NCBI RefSeq assembly: GCF_000238995.1
Contig: NC_016638.1
Coordinates: 806,001 to 870,000, forward strand
DNA: 64,000 bases
DNA from: Mycoplasma haemocanis str. Illinois
GTDB lineage: Bacteria; Bacillota_I; Bacilli_A; Mycoplasmatales; Mycoplasmoidaceae
Direction of reading: 5' to 3'
Position numbers and translations under genes: made by a program. Below the pieces are notes generated by a model. It saw only the letters and a program-made list of their open reading frames with translations, did not search any database and had not been told where the DNA came from. Positions 38,949-49,806 of the stretch are shown here, piece after piece (position 1 is the first letter of the stretch; each line of letters begins with the position of its first letter).

Positions 38949-39947
38949 TTATAGCTTATACAAGGAATTTATAAATTCTACCTCTTTAAAGGAAGAATTT
39001 TTTGGAGTTAAAATGGCTTTATCTAAAGGAGTTGAATAGAAATTTCTTCCATCAAAACCTAAAGCAACTCCAGTTTCGCCGGCCTTCAAGCACTCAATAG
39101 CTTTAATACCAAAACTACTAGACATAAAAAGATCTCAAGAAGTAGGTATCGCTCCCCTTTGAACATAACCTAAGACGCTAGATCTAACCTGTCGCCCCAA
39201 TCTTTTTTCTAAAGAAACACAAAATTCAGGAAGACTAGGCATCCCAAAACCAAACTTCTCACCATAAACCCTCTCTGTAACTAAAACCACTATACCTCTA
39301 CTTCCTTTTCGAATCATAGACTCTAAAACCTCATACATCTCATCTACAGATTTGGGATTTTTATTGGTAATGACATAATCCACCATGCTAGCCAAACCAG
39401 CAAAAGCAGATAAATCATAGCAATCCCTACCCATAACCTCCAAGAAAGTAATTTGAGAATGAGAGTCTGAGGTGGATCTAATTTTCTTTACAGCTGCAAA
39501 TATCTCTTCCAACGCGGAAAAGAAACCGATTGTAAAATTAGAAGAAGAAACATCATTATCTATAGTCCCTGGAGCAGCGACAACCGGAAAACCCAACTTA
39601 CTTATAAGATTGGCTCCTTGGTAAGAGCCGTCCCCCCCTATAACAAAAAGACAAGAAAACCCACCTCTCTTAAGATTCTCAACACATTTCTCCCTAACAG
39701 TAGGATCATTCTTAAATTCAAGACAACGAGAAGACCCAATACAAGTCCCCGAACAATAAACCTTATCCCGCAAAGATCTGAAATCCAACTTAGAAAAATT
39801 AGATTCTATAAGACCCTTATATCCATCAATAACTCCATAAACATCCCAACCACAGCTTCTAGCAGACGCTACAAAAGAACATATAGTAGCATTCATAGCT
39901 GGAGAATCCCCTCCAGACGTCAACACAGCTATCTTCTTATTTTCCAA
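38949..39947 (-). CDS. pfkA: ATP-dependent 6-phosphofructokinase
   Basis: Committing step of glycolysis (332 aa). ATP site: VLTSGGDSPAMNA and FVIGGDGSYQGA. Substrate site: GTIDND with the catalytic Asp and LEVMGRDCYDLSAFAG. The C-terminus reads LGYVQRGAIPTSWD (family LGHIQRGGxPxxxD) with Trp from TGA. Five bases separate its stop from the pyk start. Confidence 0.95.
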
Positions 39948-39977
39948 TGTCCCAAAATAGAAGAAACTCCTAAAGAG

Positions 39978-41636
<1,659 letters not shown>

Positions 41637-41654
41637 AAAAGTACGTTGCTAGGA

Positions 41655-41660
41655 ATTATA
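41655..41660 (-). promoter_or_regulatory. Candidate -10 box upstream of eno
   Basis: A TATAAT reads toward eno, ending 18 bases before its ATG, in the 54-base gap after the trigger-factor-C-like gene. The -35 region is only AT-rich. This would let the eno-pfkA-pyk-rpoB-rpoC run start here. Confidence 0.45.
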
Positions 41661-41690
41661 TAAGAAAAAGAATTTAACTTTTAAACAAAT

Positions 41691-42257
41691 TTAAGCTTCT
41701 TCTGGAGCTTTCAATTGAAAATCCACTTTAAAAGCGTTAAGAAGTCTATCAGAAATCAACTGTTCTTCCAATGTAGCCCTAACTTCATTGAACTTATCTC
41801 TATTCATAAGATACTCCCTGATAGGTTGTCCTGTAGATTTATAAAAAGATTCTAAAGTACGTTTCACATCCTCATCAGAAATCTTTAACTCTCAGTCATT
41901 AGCCAAATCATCATATATAAGTTTCTTATAGATGGATACAAGAACCATATTCCTCAGAGATTCCTCATTTCCATCGGGATAGCTTTCCGACATAACGCGA
42001 ACTCTTTCCTTAATTTCTTCTTCATCCATCTCAAACTCATAGGCACTGAAAACTTCATCCATCACCGCATTGTAATAATTATCCTTTCGGACCATAGCAT
42101 CAATCTCCTCGTTCAACTCTTGTTCTGTTATTTGGGGTCTATGCCTCCTAACATTGGCAGAAAAAGAACGAATAGAATCTTCGTTGGCTATTAGTTTCGT
42201 TACTACTAGTACCTTTCCAAACTTAATAGGCTTCTTAGACTTAATCCTAGACTTCAT
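41691..42257 (-). CDS. Trigger factor C-terminal-domain-like protein
   Basis: A 188-residue, all-helical, highly charged protein with no signal peptide or membrane segment. The order of helices resembles the trigger factor/SurA chaperone arm: ITEQELNEEIDAMV, FEMDEEEIKERVRVMSES, LRNMVLVSIYKKLIYDDLAN, LKISDEDVKRTLESFY and the end VRATLEEQLISDRLLNAFK (family ...LRxxLLxxKxxDFL). It has no ribosome-binding GFRxG signature. A true trigger factor is present at 27671-28852, so this would be a detached arm. The assignment is by pattern only. Confidence 0.55.
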
Positions 42258-42261
42258 GTAA

Positions 42262-44097
42262 TTAGGAAATTAAGGAATTGTAAAAACGATTGTAATCACT
42301 TCAATAATTTTCATAATGTCGTTTTAACTCATCCAACTTCCTATTAGATTCACTTAATAATTCGTCAAACTCTGGAGTAGGAATTCTATTAAGCATTAAT
42401 AGTTGCTTTGCCTCCATATCATCTCTCTCCTTATGTATCTTTCTACTAATTTCACTGTATTGTAAAAGAGCTTTAGAAGCCTTCAAATACAAGTCAGATT
42501 CTGGGGAATAGCCTTCTAATATCTCCCCAACAGCTTTTAAAACTTCATGATTCATATTAAGCACCAAATACTCATGCATCCAAGGTTTGCTATTCTTCCG
42601 CCAAGATTTAATTCACGGAGAATACTTGTGCCTTAACTTAATGAATATTCGTCTCGCCTCACAGTTAAATTCAGCGTTAGCCTTCACTCAATACCTATTA
42701 TTTAGGTTCAAAATTTCACAACAAATTAACTCGCAGTCTTTTTTAAGTCGAGACAAAACCTCATTAAATTGATGAACATTCAATTTATTTACATCCGAAA
42801 TCAAATCTATATTCTTGTCCAATAATGTTTCTATCTTCTTTTTCTCTGCCTCAAATTTCTGAACCAAAACATCTAAATTCAAGTTTTTCAAATACTTTAA
42901 CTCCTTCATCTTTTCCTCCAATTTATCTGGATCTAAAGCGTGTTCAGACCCGACTATCTCCTCTGCATGAAAGAAATTATCCAACAGAGGTAAAAACTTT
43001 TTGGAATATTCAATCTTCAACTTATTTAAATGCTTATCAAATTCCTCTGTAAATACCTTCTTTAAAAAAATCAAATCCTCTCCTGATATCTCCTTATTTG
43101 TAGCTAAAACTTCGGCATTGTACATTTGAAAACGAGAGCATAAGAAATCTATCTTTTCTAAGTATCGTTTCTTCAGGTAAAGTACCAATTTCTCCGCTTC
43201 CTCCGTGAAGAGAACTTGTTTCTGAAGTAAAAATCGTTTGTAATAATTAACAACAGCCAATATCTCCTTCTTATCTCTAAGAAATTGTTCCCTTAAATCG
43301 CTAACTGCAGAATCCAATTGACCATAATTCAAATCTAAATAAGAACCAAAAAGAGTTTTAAGTTCCATCGCATCCGACAACTTAGATTCAATTTTCTTTT
43401 GCAGAAATAATTGAAAATTTAACTTCTTCTTATCGGGCAAATCATACCTTCTAAGAATCTCATAATATTCAATAATCCCATCTTTCTTAAGATCCTTAAC
43501 CAACTCAAAGCAATCCTTCATGTGTATATCCACAAAAATACAGTAATCTACATAGGCCTTAGACAAAGCTAACAACGCCTTCCTATTTTCAAATCCAATA
43601 ATCGTATTTCGTAATTCACTATTAACCTCTATTGCCCTCAACCAATTCTTCCAACATACATCCTCCAACTCTTTAAGTTTAGTTCTGTGTTTGGAAGTAA
43701 TATTGTGATTATTTACGTATTTATTTTCATAGGCAATAAGAAGCTCTTTATTAAACTCAATCTTCTCTTCTAAATCCTTTATTACCTCCCCAAACTGATA
43801 ATTAATACTCTTAAGTCTGGTTCTCAAAAGGAAAGCATTATCCTTCATTTCTTTAATCTCATTTAGCTTCTTCTTTTTTTGGCCGTAGATATCAATCAAC
43901 TTGTTACATTGATCTATGATCTCGCAATAAATAAAGCCACATATGCTCATTTGATTGGTGTACTTTTTGTAAAGCGCAAAAAGCGCCTTTATCCTGCCCT
44001 CTTGCCTTGGCTCAGTGAGATCTATGTCTAGCTTTCTGGCAGTCTCTTGACGAGTCCTTTCTAGTATCTTTATATTCTCCGTTTCAGCAACCGACAT
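42262..44097 (-). CDS. Large coiled-coil protein of unknown function
   Basis: A 611-residue frame with TGA-Trp at two sites and TGG elsewhere. It is almost entirely charged helix with heptad-like stretches (for example KKKKLNEIKEMKDN, KVFTEEFDKHLNKLKIEY, DKLEEKMKELKYLKNLNL). No signal peptide, membrane segment, P-loop or repeat was seen. I do not recognise the family; a cytoskeletal or scaffold role is possible but unsupported. Its start lies 27 bases from the divergent adenosine-kinase-like gene, and it is followed by the trigger-factor-C-like gene 4 bases downstream. Confidence 0.8.
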
Positions 44098-44107
44098 ATT
44101 CTGGTCT

Positions 44108-44113
44108 TATAAT
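44108..44113 (+). promoter_or_regulatory. Candidate divergent -10 element
   Basis: TATAAT on the plus strand ends 11 bases before the ATG at 44125. The same bases read TATAAG toward the coiled-coil gene on the minus strand. The whole divergent spacer is 27 bases, so the two promoters must overlap. Confidence 0.4.
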
Positions 44114-44124
44114 TTACAACTTTT

Positions 44125-45120
44125 ATGAAAAAATCAATTCTTTGTTTGGGAAACCCAGTCTTCGACACCTTTGCGTCAGTATCAGATGATATTTTATTAT
44201 CTAATAATATAGAAAAAGGAAGTGCTCCAATACTGGATCCTAAAAAAGTTATAGAAATAACAAGCAAAATTAACTTCATATCAGCCAACTGTGGAGGTTC
44301 AGCCGCTAATATAGCTAAAGGTATCGCTATTTTGGGAGGTAGGGCAGGTTTATTTGGACAGTATGCAGATGACAAAGAGGGAAATATCATAAGAGATAGC
44401 CTTAAGAAACACGGGGTAGTTAATCATTGTTCCGTGGAAAAGGGAGCTATGACAACCCAGATAAATGTTTTAGTTACTCCAGATGCTCAAAGAACCATGA
44501 TTGCCATCTTTGGGGCATCTCATACTATGGACCCTAAAGCAGTTGATTACTCCATAGTAGATAGTTACGACTATTTTCTATTAGAAGGGTATCAATTCTG
44601 CAATCAACGCTTAATAGACATCTCATATGCTTTTTTGAAAAGGATTAAAGAGAAGAATATTTCTTTAATCTTAAGTATCTCTAATATCTTCTGTGTTGAA
44701 TCCTATTACCAACACATGAAATGTTTTGCTGACTCTGCCCGAATAATTGTCGGAAATGAAGAGGAGTTTTTGAAGCTATTTAACTTTGACGATATAGATA
44801 AATTATTAGATTACTTACAACCTCAATGTTCTTCGTCAGAAAAATATGAAATGATTATGGTTACGGTCGGACCAAAAGGAGCATATATCCTATGAGAGGG
44901 TAAAAAAATTTTTGTTGAGGCTCCAGATGTAAAGACACCCGTGGATACCACGGGAGCAGGAGATTATTTTGTAGCTGGTTTGTTATATGGATATTTTCAA
45001 GGATATGATATGTCAATAAACAATAAAATAGCTCAGATTATGGCCAAGGATATAATTTCAAAGTTCGGATCCAATTTAAGTCTGGAAATAGTGGATGAAG
45101 TTAAAAAACTTTTGTCTTAA
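44125..45120 (+). CDS. PfkB-family kinase, adenosine-kinase-like
   Basis: A 331-residue ribokinase-fold enzyme. The start CLGNPVFDTFASVSDDIL and SANCGGSAANIAKGIAILGGRAGLFGQYADD match the bacterial adenosine-kinase-like branch, as do LVTPDAQRTMIAIFGAS and LEGYQFCNQ. The catalytic signature TPVDTTGAGDYFVAGLLYGY is complete with the base Asp. One TGA-Trp lies in GAYILWEG. It probably phosphorylates adenosine or a related nucleoside using ATP, which would give AMP by salvage. It heads the run with rpmE, prfA and prmC. Confidence 0.85.
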
Positions 45121-45125
45121 TTAAC

Positions 45126-45359
45126 ATGGGAAAAGAATTACCTTTTAAGCCTGCTATAGTTACGTTTTCATGTACTTCTTGTGGTAAGAAATATGAAATA
45201 TTGAGTGCCCACAAAGAGTCGACCGTAAATATAGACATATGTTCCAATTGTCATCCGTTCTATTTAGGGCAAACCAATTTAAGTAGGTCTTTAGGGCCTG
45301 CCGAAAAGCTTAAGAGTAAGTTTGATGCTGGTAAAAATTACATTAAGAAGAAGGGTTAA
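45126..45359 (+). CDS. rpmE: 50S ribosomal protein L31
   Basis: L31 (77 aa), zinc-binding type: C16, C19, C39 and C42 in FSCTSCGKKYEI and VNIDICSNCHPFYLGQ. The start ATG follows the kinase stop by 5 bases. The rpmE-prfA-prmC order is common in Firmicutes-type genomes. Confidence 0.94.
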   Translation: MGKELPFKPAIVTFSCTSCGKKYEILSAHKESTVNIDICSNCHPFYLGQTNLSRSLGPAEKLKSKFDAGKNYIKKKG

Positions 45360-45364
45360 TTTCG

Positions 45365-46459
45365 TTGGCGTCTGAAAAAAATGGTTCTCTTTATAAAACG
45401 CTGGAAACCATTCACGAGAAATACATTCAATTAAATGAACGATTAGAACAAGAGACCGAGGGAAAGGAGATAATCCGAATTAATAAAGAAATCGCTAAGT
45501 TAGAGAAGATATCCCAAGGATTTATAGAGTATAAAAAGCAACTAGAAAACTTAGACGAGTGTCTTGAAATCATAAAAAAGGAGAGCAATTTAGAATTTGT
45601 AAAGCTTGCACAAAGCGAATTGGAAGCGGGTAAAAGGAGAATTCCCGAATTAGAAAATTCTCTGAAAAGATTACTAATACCAACTGATCCAATGGATGAG
45701 AAGAATGTAATTATTGAGATGAGATCTGCTGCAGGAGGAGATGAATCTACTATTTTTGTTGAGAATTTATTTGATACTTATAAGAGATATGCGGATATGA
45801 ATAACTGAAAGTTAACCATATTAAATATTCAAGAGAATTCTATTGGAATGCACTTTCTGGCCTTTTCTTTATCAGGTAAAAATGTGTTCAGTAAAATGAA
45901 ATTTGAATCGGGAGTACATAGGGTTCAAAGGGTTCCTGCAACAGAATCAAAAGGTAGAGTTCATACCTCTACCATTACCGTGAGCGTAATGCCTGAACAA
46001 GATGATATAGAAATCAATATCGATCCTTCGGACCTAAGAATTGACGTTTATAGAGCTAGTGGGGCTGGAGGACAACACGTTAACAAAACCGAGTCTTCTG
46101 TAAGAATTACCCATCTTCCAACGGGAATAGTTGTGGCTTGCCAGCAGGAAAAATCACAGATTCAAAATAGAGCTTTTGCCATGAAAATGCTAAGGTCCAA
46201 ATTATGAGAACATGAGCAGGAAAAACAGTCTAAAGAGATTGCGGAAACTGTTAGGAAACAGATAGGGAGAGGGTTCAGGTGCGAAAAGATTAGGACCTAC
46301 AATTATCCCCAGAATAGGATTACCGATCATCGCGTTTCTTTAACCCTAAATAAATTAAATGAGATTATGATGGGTGGGGATTTAACCGAAATACACGAGT
46401 CTCTGTTAAATCAACAAGCCGAAGAAAGTTTGAGCTTTATTTTTACAGAGAATAACTAA
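45365..46459 (+). CDS. prfA: Peptide chain release factor 1
   Basis: Reads UAA and UAG (364 aa). The tripeptide anticodon motif is PAT in [15 protein letters not shown], specific for RF1. The catalytic GGQ loop is [25 protein letters not shown]. Two TGA-Trp codons are inside the gene itself. RF1 alone suffices when UGA is not a stop. The start is TTG at 45365, five bases after rpmE. Confidence 0.96.
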
Positions 46460-46460
46460 A

Positions 46461-47291
46461 TTGACAAAACGAGTTACTTTTAAGCAAATTGTTGAAAAGA
46501 AGAATTTTCAAATAAATGCTTACAAACTTGTTTACTTTCTTTCAAGTAAAGTCAAGAATATAAACGACTATCAGAAATATAAATCTACGAAGATAGACTT
46601 TGATGAGGCTTATTTTGATGAATGCTATGAACGATTGTCTGATTCTAATAATACAATAGAAAGAATTTGTAAGAAGGTATTCTTTCACAAGCATGAATTC
46701 ATATTAAATGACGGTGTTTTTTGTCCTAGAAATGAAACAGAATTAATTGTTGAATACTTAAATCAAGAAATTAAAGAAGATCCATCCCTTAAAAAGTCCA
46801 GTTACGTAGATTTGTGTTCGGGAACTGGAGTTATAGGGATTTCTATAGCTCTTCAAAATGAAGGATTCTTTAAAAAGATATCTCTCGTTGATATTTCAGA
46901 GGAGGCCGTTAAGAATATAAAGGAAAATTGTACTAAATACAATTTGAAGTTAAGTGTAGTTAAACAGGACTGATATGAGTACCTACAAGAGAATGGAGCC
47001 GACGTAATAACGGCCAATTTTCCATACGTATCCAAAGAGGATGATATAGATGAGCATATTATGGAAAGTGAGCCGGATTGAGCTTTATTTGCGGAAAATG
47101 ATGGTTGGGAACATTACGATAAAATTCTTAAATTTATGGATAGAAATAAGGCTTGAAAATTAATAGTTCTAGAATGTAGTGCTTATCATGAGAAAAAGTG
47201 GAAGAGTATTAAGAATACCTATCCCAATGTAAAATGAAAGTTTCTATATGATCTAAATGGAAAGTTAAGAGTTGTATCTCTCAAAAGATAA
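46461..47291 (+). CDS. prmC: Release factor glutamine methyltransferase, divergent
   Basis: Methylates the Gln of the RF1 GGQ motif (276 aa); position right after prfA supports it. The SAM-binding region is YVDLCSGTGVIGISIAL (family xDLGTGSGxIAxxLA) followed by SLVDISEEAVKNIKENC. The N-terminal helical domain ends FCPRNETELIVEYL (family LIPRPETELLVE). The catalytic NPPY is NFPY here (TANFPYVSKEDD). TGA-Trp codons are frequent in the last third. Start TTG at 46461, one base after prfA. Confidence 0.85.
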
Positions 47292-48932
47292 TTAATCTTC
47301 TATACTATTATTCTCACTTACTTCCATTCCAAAGTAATCCAACTGATCATTCTTAACAGTATTTAATTTGAAAAGAGAGCAAGCACTCACATCAGAAGCT
47401 CCAGCCTTTTTTAATTTTCGAATTAGATGACCAACGTTGCTTTGATGATTAACTAGATAATCAAATATCAACACACTCATATCTTTAATTCTAGGATCAT
47501 CTTTAGGGATGAAAGAGTCATAACTGTGAAGATATAAAACCCAAGAAGAACATTTAAACTTCTCCAAGAGCTTAGCAGAAAACAGGACTGCCTCCCGAGA
47601 AGGAATCACTAGACACACCCCGGACTCATACTGTTCATTTAACTGCTCTGAAAGCCCATCTAAAATCCTATTAATCTCCCCTTCTTCACACAAGTCCGTA
47701 ATTTTTGGAACGGTTTTAAAAAATACTTTACCACAAATAGAGTCCATATTCCTAGTGTGATATTTAGGATCAAAGAAATCATTTAATTCTTCATTATTAA
47801 AAAAAGATTTGTACTGAGATTTGACCAACACATCTTTAAGGTGTAAATTCTCATTTTCAGAAACCACTACAGACATCTGTTTTAAATCCTTAATAATCTC
47901 CTGTCTAGTCTTATCTTCTACCCTATCAATCAAGTAATGCAAGATTGTCTGAGAATATATATTGCCTCTAGTCAAAGATAGATTCTCCGATAAGGATTCG
48001 GAATTCACCACTAAATTTTCCAAAATATTCTCAATCAATTCCAACATCAAATCCAAAGTATGGGTAGAGTTCATTAGAACCTTCTCCATATATGAAAAAT
48101 TTATATTCCTGTGATCTGCAAAATGCGAGAAAGAACTGAAGAAAGAATATTCCGATAAGGATTCATAAAGAGAGGAAACTTCCTCCAGAAACTGTTCTAC
48201 AACAATAACCTCAGATACCTGATTAAGTAGATCTAAATCCTTGCCAATCCTATATAGGACATTGCACATTCCGTGAAGAATAGATATATATCGAGCATAT
48301 GAAACTTTGGAAGGGTGAGGATTAATGGATTTGTGTAACTTTGTTTTAACAGCTATATAGTTTTGAAATCCAAAGGATGCATTAGGATTTGACATTCCTT
48401 TATAGTCAATGCATAAAACCTCCAAACGAGGTCTCAAATGAAGCAACTCATCCATCAAAAAATTAAGGTCATCGTAATATATACAAAATCTATGACCAAA
48501 AGAAGTGGGTTCCGCATGAACTCCATGAGTCCTGCCCACTTGAATCTTAGACTGATTCTTAATGGCCGTTTCCTTTAAGAGTGTTTTAAATTTCTCAACT
48601 TTAGAGATAAGATGATCATTGGCAGACCTAATCATGATGGAATTTGACATATCGGAGAGATTGGAGGGAGAAAAAGCATAATCCACCCAATCTCTCTCCA
48701 CAAACCTCATCTTATTAAATAAAACTTTGATGAAAGTCTCATAGTCTTGTTTGGAGATATCTATTCCTTGAAAAATCTCAAAAGGGTTTATATTTAAATT
48801 CTCCTTTATCTTCGAATATACCCATTCAGATAATTTGCCTTGTTGATAAAAAAAGTCAACGGCTAACTTCTCCATATCTAGTCAAATCTGAAATTTATTT
48901 CTGGGATCGAAGATTTGGCGAATGGAATTCAT
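47292..48932 (-). CDS. Adenylosuccinate lyase-like protein fused to an HPRT-like domain; both active sites degraded
   Basis: A 546-residue protein. Residues 1-405 follow the adenylosuccinate lyase fold: IFDPRNKFQIWLDMEKLAV, VGRTHGVHAEPTSFGHRF near 130 and the C-terminal FFDPKYHTRNMDSI. Missing are the TSSD motif (here SPSNLSDMSNS) and the whole signature loop GSSxMPxKxNP: VVEQFLEE runs straight into VSSLYESL. Residues from about 406 resemble hypoxanthine phosphoribosyltransferase (INRILDGLSEQLNE, DDPRIKDMSVLIF, LRKLKKAGASDVSACSLF, DYFGMEVS), but the PRPP motif EDIIDTG is replaced by FDYLVNHQS and LRGG by PSREA. It ends directly at the prmC stop, tail to tail. Fold assignments are by pattern; loss of activity is inferred. 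Confidence 0.75.
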
Positions 48933-48935
48933 TAG

Positions 48936-49334
48936 TTAAAAAAACTTAGAAAAGATCTCATCTTGCAATGAAAACATTTCTTCACTATGTTCATATCCCA
49001 ACAAATGAAGAAAACTATGTATGAACAAATAACAGAACCCCGATAAGAAGTCTTCGTTTCTATTTATCACCTCAGAATAGCAAAAGTATATAGCTCCCAA
49101 AAAGCTCTCATGACTTTCCGTCTTAACCGGAAATGAAAGTACATCCGTTACCTTGTCTTGATTCCTATAAGTAGCATTAAGACGACGTATCTCTTCCTCA
49201 TGAACAATAGCCAATTCTACTTCGCAATCTGGAATTAGAAATCTCTCTTTCAAATGAGCATAGATAACCTCTAATCTATCATACAAAGTGGGGGGAAGAG
49301 GGTAAGAAAGTGGATTAAGTATTGAAAGATGCAA
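48936..49334 (-). CDS. ybeY: Endoribonuclease YbeY
   Basis: Metal-dependent RNase of 16S rRNA maturation and ribosome quality control (132 aa). The zinc site HxxxHxxxxxH is present as HSFLHLLGYEH, preceded by YRNQDKVTDVLSFP (family NxxxRxxDxxTDVLSFP). Its stop is 3 bases before the PurB-like start. Small and complete. Confidence 0.94.
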   Translation of the reverse strand: MHLSILNPLSYPLPPTLYDRLEVIYAHLKERFLIPDCEVELAIVHEEEIRRLNATYRNQDKVTDVLSFPVKTESHESFLGAIYFCYSEVINRNEDFLSGFCYLFIHSFLHLLGYEHSEEMFSLQDEIFSKFF

Positions 49335-49391
49335 AATTCCCTTTAATTAGAAAATAAGAATGATTACAAGTTAAAACACTAGATAGAAAGA

Positions 49392-49550
49392 TTATATCTT
49401 TCTAAGAACATATCAAAAAGCTTTAAACTTCATGTCCTTACAATTAAAGTCATCACAACAGGCCCCATCTCAAGACTGACAGTCTATACCCTTACATTTT
49501 TCTCAATCCTGTTGACAATTTAGACAAATCTTCTTATATTCCTTAGCCAT
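49392..49550 (-). CDS. Cys-rich 52-residue protein
   Basis: Frame from ATG at 49550 to TAA at 49392, with Trp from TGA at three sites. Seven cysteines occur in the first 36 residues: C9, C12 (CLNC), C19, C24, C30, C31 and C36 (CKGIDCQSW, ACCDDFNC). The pattern suggests metal binding, but no known ribbon matches exactly. It lies between ybeY (57 bases downstream) and the divergent secG (19 bases), so it may be transcribed with ybeY and the PurB-like gene. Function unknown. Confidence 0.6.
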
Positions 49551-49569
49551 TAAAATTTAAAAGATCAAG

Positions 49570-49803
49570 ATGCATTTTTATCAGGTAGCTGTTTACATTC
49601 TTTCCATCCTTACCCTACTAATCGGCCTGCTTTTATCCAATACAGGTTCTACTGGGGGATTGGTCGCCCTTTCAGGACATGATCTAGAGTTATTTAAAAA
49701 AACCAAAGATTACGGTCTAGTAAAAATTTTAAGGATATCCATGTTAATAATGATCTTTCTATTAATCATATTTTCCATCCTGCACGGAAGAATGAATAAA
49801 TAA
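49570..49803 (+). CDS. secG: Protein translocase subunit SecG
   Basis: 77-residue membrane protein with two segments (VAVYILSILTLLIGLLLSN and LRISMLIMIFLLIIFSIL) joined by the Gly-rich loop NTGSTGGLVALSG, then ELFKKTKDYGLVKIL, as in SecG. The secG-rnr-smpB order is typical of Firmicutes and mollicutes. ATG at 49570 is 19 bases from the divergent Cys-rich gene. Confidence 0.88.
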   Translation: MHFYQVAVYILSILTLLIGLLLSNTGSTGGLVALSGHDLELFKKTKDYGLVKILRISMLIMIFLLIIFSILHGRMNK

Positions 49804-49806
49804 TTT

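Noticed and set aside
44070..44390. Minus-strand frame opposite the kinase start
   Set aside because: It is antisense to well-conserved adenosine-kinase-like sequence.
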